Shown here: positions 55,441-64,000 of the stretch, one piece after another
How positions within the stretch are numbered: position 1 is the stretch's first letter
Layout: every line of letters begins with the position of its first letter
Assembly (NCBI RefSeq): GCF_963082655.1
Contig: NC_081552.1
Span: forward strand, 868,001 to 932,000
Length of the DNA stretch: 64,000 nucleotides
Direction of reading: 5' to 3'
DNA from: Stomoxys calcitrans
Taxonomy: Eukaryota > Arthropoda > Insecta > Diptera > Muscidae
Notes under the pieces: generated by a model
What the model saw: only the letters and a program-made list of their open reading frames with translations
Databases searched by the model: none
What the model was told of the DNA's origin: nothing
Position numbers and translations under genes: made by a program

Positions 55441-56285
55441 TCAAAAAAAAAAACACACACACACACAGTCAATACTTGAATCGATAGTACGGTTCGTATA
55501 ATTTAATGGTGGAAGATTATTTCATGCTAATGTTGACCGTGACTGCGCCTCAAATGGTCCAGTCGCTTAGCCCAATTTTGGCATTCTCTTTCCAACATTT
55601 CGGAGATTCCCTAACACTCGTACCAGTTAATGTCAATATCAAAACTTACGCCCTTTTTCCTAAATTTTGAAGAAGTGAGACCCCTTGTAATATCATCGAT
55701 GGTTTTATTCTGCATTTCTAACGAATACACAGAAAAGACATGAAGTGAATTTGTTTTGAGTTATTCCCGGCGATTTTTTCAGTAATTAACGTGAGATTGA
55801 CGTATATGTGTGTTGGAAAAACCTACCAAAAATTGAGATCAGTCTACCAATCTACCAAGACGATAAGAACCTATGAATTTTCGTAGGAACCTACCAAAAA
55901 CGGCAAAACTGCTCACGAATAGTCTTGGGGTGAAAGAAGATGGCTGACAACCTTTCGTATCGATGGTGGATGGATCACCTATGGGGTGATCCAGATCGTG
56001 AGAGGACGAGGCTATTACTGAAAGGAAATAAGAAGGAGATCAGCAACATCTAGCAACTCTTATCTTCTATTTAATGAGTAAATAGAATAGAATGCCAGAT
56101 TGCCGTGACCTTTTCCTGCGTGCGTATGTCTTGTGTGGTTCATAAAATCTTTATTAGCGTTTCGCGTTACTACATCAAGCAGACCAATATTTCCCATTGG
56201 GAAATTCCTAAAATTTAAATCCCATTAAATAACCATTTGAACACAAGGCAAACCGTTTGCGCATTTAGGGTCACTCATAATACTA
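55441..56285. other. Noncoding DNA
   Basis: A short (CA)n at about 55453-55468. At 55938-56053 the plus strand reads WMDHLWGDPDRERTRLLLKG and KKEISNI, faintly like the segment before the conserved TGH box of Jockey-type RNase H regions; too short to call. Confidence 0.35.
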
Positions 56286-56977
56286 AAGGGTTATTTTTTA
56301 GATGTTATCTTTTTGGTAACACTGGTTTAAATAGTTCACGCACGTTTCGTGTTTTGTTTCACTGTGAAACATCTTCCGTTTGGTCTATAATTTAACCATG
56401 AATCGTCTTACAAACGAACAACGCTTGCAAATAATGGATTTTATTACCAAAATGCGTGCTCGGTTAAGAAAGACCATCGCGCGTTCATCGTGTTTAGCGG
56501 CGAAGCCTATTTTTGGCTCAATGGGTAGGTAAATAAGCAGACCAGAAGCATTGCAAGAGCTACCAATACGTCCACAAAAAGTCAAAGTTTGGTGCGGTTT
56601 ATGGGCTGGTGGCATCATTGGACCGTACTTCTTCAAAGCTGATGCGAATCGTAACGTAACTGTGAATGGTAAGCGCTCTCTTGAGAGAGAGAGAGAGAGA
56701 GTGAATGGTAAGTGCTCTCTTGTCATGCAAGTCAAGCTCTCAGGAGCATGTGGTTTCAACAAGACGGTGCCACATGCCACACAGCACGCGCAACAATGGA
56801 CTTATTGAGAGGCGTGTTCGGTGAACATTTTATTTCACGCTCGGTACCGGTCAATTGGTGCCTAGATCGTGCGATTTAACGCCTTTAGACTATTTTTTTG
56901 TGGGGTTATGTTAAAGCTCATGTCTATACAGAAAAGCTTTTGGAAAACTTTCCTATAGCCCTTCAAAAAACACCCTT
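56286..56977 (+). pseudogene. Tc1/mariner-superfamily transposon relic, copy 2
   Basis: Left end AAGGGTTATTTTTTAGATG after TA; right end CAAAAAACACCCTT at 56977, so both ends remain. 692 bp in all, against roughly 1.3 kb expected. The transposase starts MNRLTNEQRLQIMDF at 56398; a lost base then shifts the frame. The DNA-binding half is deleted, with text resuming at GTTTAGCGGCGAAGCC (the first catalytic motif). WCGLWAGGIIGPYFFKADAN follows, and CDLTPLDYF keeps the Asps lost in copy 1. A (GA)n run at about 56683-56700 with a small duplication interrupts the coding text. Non-functional, though it has both ends and could in principle have been mobilised in trans. Confidence 0.88.
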
Positions 56978-57824
56978 GATTCCAATATGTGAAATTCAAA
57001 CAAGCAGATAATTACCATAGGCGCTTCAATCGGAAGAAAAATCAACCAAAAATTCAGCAAATGTACTGGCTCAAATAGTCAAATACGGTGTACAGCACTC
57101 AACCAAGGTTATGTCGCTTGGAAGCTACAAAACATGCAATTCATTCATAACTCCCCCAATTTACATTTCACAGAAGCGTTTACTTCCCAAGGTGTTACAT
57201 AGAGCAAACTTTGTCACTCATGGCAGTACATAAAAGGCTGTTCGTTTAGAATAACTTCCAATTTATTTTGCTGGGATATTCTTTTGGCTTATTTGTATGG
57301 CCTACTATGATTAAGGCTTATTTGTAAGGATTTGAGAAACGGAAAATAGGTGTTTTGGTATTCGAAGCCGCCTGACTGCTGAACTTTATTACAATTTTGA
57401 CGGCCGTTCGGGGCATTTCATTGTCTTTTCTTGTCAAATCAACTTTTCAACAGATCTACTTTTATCCTTAGCGTCAGTGCGATTTTGAATGCATTCCCAA
57501 TACTTGATTTTGTTTATTCGATTAGATTACAATTGAAAATTGGCGCTTACTTATGGAAGCTATGACAACTATGGCCTTAAGCTTCCATGCCCAACAGTAT
57601 AGAAAGAGGTATTAAGTTTAATGGTGCCATTAAGCAGCATAAACTTTAATAGTGCCATTCAGGGTTAAGTTTCAAATATTATTGGCGGTGTTCTCAAAGC
57701 TCCAGCCATGCCATGGGCGTACATGTGCGTGAAGTGTTAGACGCAATATTCACGTTTACAAAAGGCTCCTAATGAATTGTTTCTCATTGGTGTTGGTTGC
57801 GAGTGTCCGTATATGTATGCGTGG

Positions 57825-57844
57825 GTGTGTGTGTGTGTGTGTGT
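57825..57844. repeat. (GT)n microsatellite
   Basis: Ten GT units. Confidence 0.95.
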
Positions 57845-58231
57845 CTGGAATTCGCCTTTGATTTTTTATAGCTACGCATCCCTTGCCGGGGCCACCATGG
57901 ACCACGCTGGCAAAAACTTTTGAAGTCATCTGATTGCGTGCGATTATGTGCGTCTGTGGGTGTGCAAGTGTTCGCATGCGGCGAGATAACTTTACAGAAT
58001 GCTTGTGGCTTTAACTTATTGTGGCTTATTGTTGCTTATTGTTTTGGCTTTGTTAAACGCAATGTATCTGCGTCCAACTCAGAGGGTCCTTGGCTTGACG
58101 GGAGAGTGGGTGCGTGTGTGTGTTGGTCTGTATATGGCTCGGCGATGGTGCGAATACCCAAAGATTGTGGCTATAATTGCCACAGAAAAGCCATTGTGTT
58201 TGAGTTGAATGCCAACAAATAAAAAAAACAT

Positions 58232-58252
58232 ACACACACACACACACACACA
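58232..58252. repeat. (CA)n microsatellite
   Basis: About ten CA units after an A-run. Confidence 0.95.
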
Positions 58253-59170
58253 AACTTTAAGAAGCCCTAATAATATTTAATATGGACAAACAAACACACA
58301 CACAGCCAAAAATACTAAGACCAGGAAGAAGAAGATGGAGAACTTTTGTAAGAAAAGCCAGCCAGCCAGCCATCATCTCCCCGGGTAATCACCCCACAAA
58401 GACAGATTTACCCATTTCATTTTGTTTGGAAATGATAATCTGGCCCAAAATGATCTGAGAGCAGTGATAACGCCGGAAAGCCATGCTGGCCTCCCTCGAA
58501 GAAAGGAGGACTTTGCAAAAATGATCAACTTTCGGTTTGTGTCACTTTTCACAAAGTTTATCATAAAATTATTACAAAATGTTGACAGTAGTTGCGAGAT
58601 AATGTTGTTATTATTATTACTGTTATCATTTGGTATTCCAGGCATGCCAAGCTCTGGCCACGCTACGACCTACGACCTGCCTCGTTGGCTAACCTCCAAC
58701 ATAAGCAGGATGACAAATGACAGAGATATGCAAATTTATGAGAGGACTGCATAGCCACACCATTGACCCAAGGCAGTCCCAGCCTGACTGTAGGCAGCAA
58801 AACGTTTATTAAAAACAACAGAACCGAAACCAAAGACAAAAAAAAAAAAACGATTTTGAAAAATTACATTTAACTTTAAGTCTTATTTATGTTCATTGAT
58901 ACCATTGCCAACATGCTTTTGCGACGAAACCATTTAAACTTTGTGCAACATGTTCATTGTGGCCAGCATTAGCCAACCGGAATCAGTTTTCCTTTATACA
59001 TACTAAGCTCTCTGTGCCTAGGCCATAAGACTTAATTATTTCTGAGATGTGGTTTCGACATAAATAAATCTAAGAAGGACCTCAAATCCTCTCTTTTTTC
59101 CTCCCTTGTTCTCTCTGAAATTAAATCTGATGAGGGAAGTTCTCAGTTGCCAGAAACTCTAGGGACATGT

Positions 59171-59262
59171 TAACCCACCGGGGCGCAGTCATCATGTCCG
59201 CCTATGATGGCGAACGCATGGGTTATCCCCTTACAAATGCTGGCGACATTCTCTAGGTGTCA
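59171..59262 (+). mobile_element. tRNA-derived SINE fragment
   Basis: CCACCGGGGCGCAGTCATCA, TGTCCGCCTATGATGGCGAA, then a deletion of the B box into GGTTATCCCCTTACAAATGC, TGGCGACATTCTCTAGG. Confidence 0.7.
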
Positions 59263-59288
59263 GAGATCGGGTTTAATTCCATTTTGAT

Positions 59289-59738
59289 TAAAAACAAGTA
59301 AAAGCGGGCTAAGTTCAACCGGGCCGAATCTTATATACCCTCCACCATGGATCGCATTTGTCGAGTTCTTTTCCCGGCATCTCTTCTTAGGCAAAAAAAG
59401 GATAAAAGAAAAGATTTGCTCTGCTATTAGAGCGATATCAAGATATCCGGTCCGGTTTGGACCACAATTAAATTATATGTTGGAGACCTGTGTAAAATGT
59501 CAGCCACTTCGAATAAGAATTGCTCCCTTTGGGGGCTCAAGAAGTAAAATAGATAGTGGATTTATATGGGAGCTATATGAGGCCATAGACCGATTCAGAC
59601 CATAATAAACACGAATACCGATGGTCGTGAGAGGATCTGTCGTACAATACAATTTCAGGCAAATCGGATAATAATTGCGACCTCTAGAGACTCTAGAAGT
59701 CAAGATCCCAGATCGGTTTATATGGCAGCTGTATCAGG
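59289..59738 (-). mobile_element. DINE-1-like element, type A, 5' part missing
   Basis: Antisense. 3' end at the left: AACAAGTAAAAGCGGGCTAA, ACCCTCCACCATGGATCGCA, TTTGTCGAGTTCTTTTCCCG, then two monomers. It stops at GCAGCTGTATCAGGTAATGA, where AT-rich repeat text begins. Confidence 0.85.
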
Positions 59739-59854
59739 TAATGAAATGTTTTTAGTCAATTGAAAGAAAGTTCAGATTCAATTAAAAATGATTGAATCTA
59801 TCAATTTGTTAATTGGTTGATTCAATTATTTTCAATCCTTACTGGATTGGCAAA

Positions 59855-60308
59855 AGTCGGGCGGTGCGGACTTTATAATACCCTATACCTATCCAATAAA
59901 TACAAAAGGGGCGCTATATATAATTTTGAACAAATTTTGATGGACCTAGGCGGATGTATTCAGATGAGTTATTAAAATTCCTGTATCAAATTTCGAGCAA
60001 AGCAAATATGTTCAAAATGTAATAACTACTGACAAATGCCAACAAATTACCCAAAATCTGACAAACATATACATGGGAGCTATATCCAAATCTGAACCGA
60101 TTTCTATGAAATTCACCAGTTATATCGAGGGTCAAGAGAAAATCCTTCCTGCCTAATTTCGAGAGAATCGGTTAACAAATGATCATTTTATCATCTGGGA
60201 GTTATATCCAAATCTGACCCGGTTCTTTCCAAACTCAATAGGCTTCGTCTTTAGGCCGAAAAACATGCCCGTACCACCTTTGAAGACGATCGGATGAAAA
60301 TTGCGACC
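59855..60308 (-). mobile_element. DINE-1-like element, type C, 5' truncated
   Basis: Begins with the reverse of the type C 3' end: AAGTCGGGCGGTGCGGACTT, TAATACCCTATACCTATCC. Then ACATGGGAGCTATATCCAAA, CTGAACCGATTTCTATGAAA and AGACGATCGGATGAAAATTG. It stops before the GTCY block. Confidence 0.8.
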
Positions 60309-60309
60309 T

Positions 60310-60770
60310 ATTCGGGGTGTTGCGGCTTTTGGGTGTAGAGTCCTTCTCCCCTATTGATATCAACAAATTATATAGCCTTTGCTTCTTGCAGACCAACCTA
60401 AACAATCTGTGAAAATTCCAGATTGTGTAGGTTTGTATATATCACTTGGTCCCCAAAATACGGGACGTCCGGCACCCACAATAACCCCTTTTTGGACGTA
60501 TTTGCTCACCATGACAATTTGGGGCTCAGAGAGAATGGAGTTCGATGGTGATAGTTTTTGGGGCCCACCCCCAAAAACCGGACATATTTGCTGACTTTTG
60601 CAATAAGGGACTCAAATAAAGGGTATTTGAGATTAGAAAACGAATTTGATATCCAAATTTTGGGGCCAATGGCAATATGGGGTTCAAATATCTGATATTT
60701 GAGAGTAGAAAGATGCTGAGATTTTTCATGGCTAAGTGTTTGGGGACCATCCCATCCTCGAGCAATTAGC
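60310..60770. mobile_element. CTGAACCCGG-type element, rearranged fragment
   Basis: The left part (60340-60425) is plus-strand tail text: TATTGATATCAACAAATTAT, ATAGCCTTTGCTTCTTGCAG, ACAATCTGTGAAAATTCCAG. The right part (60450-60770) consists of antisense monomers: AGGGACTCAAATAAAGGGTA, GATTAGAAAACGAATTTGAT. The two orientations meet near 60430-60450, so it is an inversion or a join of two copies. Confidence 0.6.
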
Positions 60771-60773
60771 CAG

Positions 60774-60814
60774 CAGTCGGAGTCGAGTCAAATTGGCTCC
60801 ACTCCACAGCCCTG
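60774..60814. mobile_element. hAT-like MITE fragment or mini copy
   Basis: CAGTCGGAGTCGAGTC at the left and GGCTCCACTCCACAGCCCTG at the right, related to the 126-bp MITE at 29608. Only 41 bp remain; the left end lacks GGC of the full terminus. Confidence 0.55.
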
Positions 60815-60845
60815 GTACTGACCAGGCAATGCCACTCAATGTTAA

Positions 60846-61818
60846 AACAAGTAAAAAGGCGTTAAGTATACCCACCACCTCGGTTATATATGTAAACCAC
60901 CTTTTATCAAAAATTGCATACCTTATGTCCCATAGCAGTTATATCGAAATATGTTGCGGTTTGGACCAAATATTAATAAGTACAGTAGCTATATCTAAAA
61001 ATAAAGCGATCTGTAGCACATACGACACGGATGTGGAAAAGAAAAAAAAAAAATCGGATTATAAATGCGCCTTTTATGGCTCTATATGGCAGCTACATCC
61101 AAATCTGGACCGATTTGGACCAAATTGAAGAAGGACGTCGAAGAGCCTAACTAAACTCCCGGTCCCAAATTTTGGCGACATTGGACAATGAATTGCGCCT
61201 TTTATGGCCCCAATACCTTAAACCGAGAGATCGGTCTATATGACAGCTATATCCAAATCTACAACGATCTGTGTCCCATATTGCAAAAGTATGTCAAGTA
61301 GCTTAACTTAACTCACTGTCTCAAATTTCGGCGACATCGGACAATAAATGCGCCTTTTATGGACCCAAAACCATAAATCAAGATATCGGTCTATATGGCA
61401 GCTATATCCAAATCTGAACCGATCTAGGCCAAATTGAAAAAAGATATCGAGTGGCCTAAGACAACTCATTGTCCCAAATTTCAGCAAAATCGGATAATAA
61501 ATGTGGCTTTTATAGACCCAAGACCCTAAATCGAGGGATCGGTCTATATGGGGGCTATATCAAGATATATTCCGATATAGCCCATCTTCGAACTTAACCT
61601 GCTTATGGACAAAAAAAGAATCTGTGCAAAGTTTCCGCTCAATATCACTATTTTTAAAGACTGTAGCGTGATTTAAACAGACAGACAGACGGACATGTCT
61701 AGATCGTCTTGGATTTTTACGCTGATCAAGAATATAGGGTCGGAAATGGATATTTCGATGTGTTGCGAATGGAATGACAAAATGAGTATACCCTCATCCT
61801 TCGGTGGCGGGTACAAAA
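60846..61818 (-). mobile_element. DINE-1-like element, type B, antisense, both ends
   Basis: Left (3') end AACAAGTAAAAAGGCGTTAA, then TACCCACCACCTCGG. Monomers with ATGCGCCTTTTATGG, AGAGATCGGTCTATATGACA, CTCACTGTCTCAAATTTCGG. GTCY complement AGACAGACAGACGGACATGT at about 61679. Start box CCCTCATCCTTCGGTGGCGG at the right. Confidence 0.88.
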
Positions 61819-62534
61819 ATATGTGGAGACCAGGCTTTGCGGATGCAAAAAAAAACAATGATATCAGGCCTTGAGGTAGTCAACTTTTACCGCTGGGCTT
61901 CAGTTTTAATCATACATAGTATTACTAAAACCTAATCTTGGGTTTAGTTTTCCGCTTTTTACGTAATTGTTTTATATATCGATTTAATTTCTTAACCATT
62001 GAATAATTTGTATTGCCATCTCAACGTTTGATAGATCTTTTTTTTTTAATTCTGTTCATATTTTTCCCATTGTTATGGTCTAATTAAAGCGTTTTTTTTT
62101 GCAAATTATTTTTCTTAGTGTATGCCAAATATTTGTTGGTTTTTTCATTTGCCTTTGTGTTCAAATACGTTATTCGTTATTTTGCGTGTTCATGTTGTTT
62201 CTTGGAACAACCGAAGCCTAGCATAACACAACAAAACAAATCGAAATCTTAATGTGTCATGGCTTAGGTTTGTTTAAGTAATATGTGAATGTATGTGTGT
62301 ACATATGTGCAAAGCCGACATGTTTACATAGATACTTGTGTTTTTACCTAAAAACAGACTTGAGGCTTTTATAATGTTAATAAAAATATGTTTTTAATGT
62401 TTATTAAAAATACATGCACACACAAACACACACAGATGTTGTCCTAAGCTACCCAAGTGCTAAGCTGTCCAGCCAGTAACCAGTAGGCACCATCATCTAG
62501 TTGAGTAGGTAACTTTTAAAGCAAATTTTGTATC
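61819..62534. other. AT-rich noncoding DNA
   Basis: Poly-T tracts and a short (CA)n near 62412-62434. No gene or repeat recognised. Confidence 0.4.
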
Positions 62535-62736
62535 TACAGTTCCAAATATGGTTCAGATCGGACTATATTTAGATACAGCTGCCCCATAGACCGATCTCCC
62601 GATAAAGGGTCTGAAGGCCATTAAAAGCATAAAGTGAGTAGTTTTAGACCACCCGCCATCCGACCCAAATATGGTAAAAATAGTACTGTATTTAGAAGTT
62701 CGGCCCGGTCGAACTTAATGCCTTTTTACTTGTTTT
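62535..62736 (+). mobile_element. DINE-1-like fragment, type B, 3' end
   Basis: ATATGGTTCAGATCGGACTA, CTGCCCCATAGACCGATCTC, and the end AAGTTCGGCCCGGTCGAACT, TAATGCC, TTTTTACTTG. Confidence 0.8.
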
Positions 62737-62887
62737 TCCTTTATACTAATTTAAGGAAATGCGGCGCAATTGTTTATGTATTTCTGATTAATAGTTTTTT
62801 TTAAGTGTTTCCCACACTTTTCTTAAATTGAACTTCATTGAGAAACTCATTGCGATGCAGTAGTCTTAATGCGTTATTCCATCCTTA

Positions 62888-63045
62888 ACATAGTGATGTC
62901 GGTAGGCTAGAGGAGGCGTGGAAGATAATGAAACATAAGATGATGAGTTCAAATCTCCTCGTCGACCACTGATAGAACTTTGTTTAAGTAGAGTAATAAG
63001 TATACAGAGTGACAGAGAAAAAACCGAGAGCTAACATTGACCAAC
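62888..63045 (+). repeat. Second SINE-like family, copy 2
   Basis: GTCGGTAGGCTAGAGGAGGC resembles a tRNA 5' half with an A box; GATGAGTTCAAATCTCCTCG holds the B-box-like part. Then GTGACAGAGAAAAAACCGAG, AGCTAACATTGA. Same block order as 52318-52465. Confidence 0.55.
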
Positions 63046-63812
63046 GTCAACAGTAGTTTGTTAATAGATTTACTTGAAGCACCGGTTCTACATGTAACTG
63101 CTTACTGTCTGGGAGCGTCAATGTTAAATTCACCAGTTGTTACCAGGTATAGTGTATAAACAGGTTTGGAACTAGTGGCCTGGACTACTCGGCAACCGTG
63201 CATACTCATACGTGGTATATACACACTCACAAGTGACTCTAATAAACATTTCTATCTTCCCAGTTTTCTTTTTATTTACATGGCCATGGTAGGGATAGGC
63301 CAAACGAACATAGACACACAAACAACGGCTTCCTTTGATCTGGTTGACCGCACTGTCTAGCTGGGGGCATTAAAAAACTAATTTTTCAAAAAGTCGAACA
63401 GTGTTGGTTAGGCTGCTGCACGGCCAGGAAAAGGGACAACATTCTTGCAATATGAGACCTTTAGGCGGTAATGGAAAGTTTCGGCTGAAGGTCTTCTCCT
63501 TTGTCTATGGAGGAGAGCAACGGAACGGTAAAGTTTTGACCAAATGCCAAAACTGATTAAATATCAAAGGCGGCGGCTTTGAATAAAATTAAATTTGAGT
63601 CATTTCAAATAGAAAAGGAAACAACAGTGAAAACATTTTATTGTGGTGGCTTGAGGTTTTGTCATCTCAGTTGTTGTTGTTGTTGACGACTTGACACCTT
63701 CTGCAAATTGAGTTTCCTTTGCAAGAGTTTGTGAGAATGAGTGTGCCATTTCTCTAAGTCTCTTGGAATTTTTAACACCTTCAATTTATTTGTTCACTTT
63801 GTGTCTTCAGCC

Positions 63813-63836
63813 GCTCTCTCTCTCTCTCTCTCTCTC
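63813..63836. repeat. (CT)n microsatellite
   Basis: Twelve CT units. Confidence 0.95.
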
Positions 63837-63922
63837 GCTCTTACTCTTTTTCTAAGTGCTGATGGCACAGTCATGCTATAACACTTTGTGGGATATTGAC
63901 TCAAACTCTATGTCATTGAGTT

Positions 63923-63946
63923 TGTGTGTGTGTGTGTGTGTGTGTG
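63923..63946. repeat. (GT)n microsatellite
   Basis: Twelve GT units. Confidence 0.95.
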
Positions 63947-64000
63947 CAAACGCTGATGAACATCACTATTGTGTAGGTGATGGACGTGCGATGCGCAAAT

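Larger units (their letters stand above)
56978..59170. other. Largely single-copy DNA
   Basis: No DINE, SINE or MITE match over 2.2 kb. Open frames up to 110 codons, none recognised. GT and CA runs listed separately; GCCAGCCAGCCAGCC near 58358. Confidence 0.4.
63046..64000. other. Single-copy DNA with microsatellites
   Basis: No gene recognised. The plus strand holds CT and GT runs near the right edge. Confidence 0.4.

Noticed and set aside
55938..56053. Jockey-type RNase H fragment
   Set aside because: Only a few residues are alike (RTRLLL, KKEIS) and a stop follows at once. Not enough to call.

Overview
This window looks like repeat-rich noncoding DNA from a higher fly, most likely a calyptrate muscoid (Muscidae such as Stomoxys, Haematobia or Musca). 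The species is an inference, not something I could test. The base for it is the repeat content: about 30 copies of a DINE-1/INE-1-like non-autonomous element (GTCY microsatellite after a 'GATCTAGCCATGTCC' core, 3' end '(G)GCCGAACTTAGCACGCTTTTACTTG'), tRNA-headed SINEs, mariner and piggyBac relics, and dipteran-style (GT)n/(CT)n tracts in single-copy islands. I found no intact cellular protein-coding gene. By my rough sum of feature lengths, DINE-like copies alone fill about 30% of the window.

Layout. 1-3.3 kb: low-copy DNA. 3.3-18.3 kb: dense repeats, with a deleted non-LTR retrotransposon ORF (4195-4792), satellite-like CTGAACCCGG-type elements (4793-6200, 15530-17315), five large DINE-like copies, SINEs and mariner MITEs. 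19-21.6 kb: mostly single copy, with a weak TATA/5'-exon candidate near 20.1 kb. 21.6-25.8 kb: a DINE-like copy holding a SINE and a MITE, then a piggyBac transposase relic (24398-25700, minus) whose C-terminal Cys-rich domain sits behind a 50-nt intron and which carries a 254-bp frame-breaking tandem duplication. 26-29.5 kb: mostly single copy. 29.5-33.5 kb: an internally deleted Tc1/mariner copy interrupted by a hAT-like MITE, then more repeats. 33.5-35.3 kb: single copy. 35.3-37.9 kb: a three-level nest (SINE in CTGAACCCGG-type element in DINE-like element). 38-49 kb: alternating DINE-like copies and single-copy islands. 49.9-51 kb: a possible terminal coding exon on the minus strand and a 375-bp foldback element. 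51-64 kb: DINE-like copies, a second SINE-like family, a second mariner deletion derivative (56286-56977) and single-copy DNA with microsatellites.

Functionally there is no operon or pathway here. The elements interact as insertion strata: DINE-like elements are the usual oldest layer, with SINEs, MITEs and CTGAACCCGG-type elements landing inside them. DINE-like copies fall into three internal types: A (cctccaccat...gatggggg start, 'TTGACTTCTTGAGCC' monomers), B (cccaccacc start, 'GGGACAGTGAGTTGTGTTAGGCC' style monomers, end 'GAACTTAACGCC') and C (ccctacaccac start, few monomers). Types A and B share a 153-bp internal tandem unit. The most notable points are that 153-bp, frame-preserving unit, the split piggyBac domain, the nested strata, and the possible exon at 49945-50227 that is broken only by a run of 12 A.
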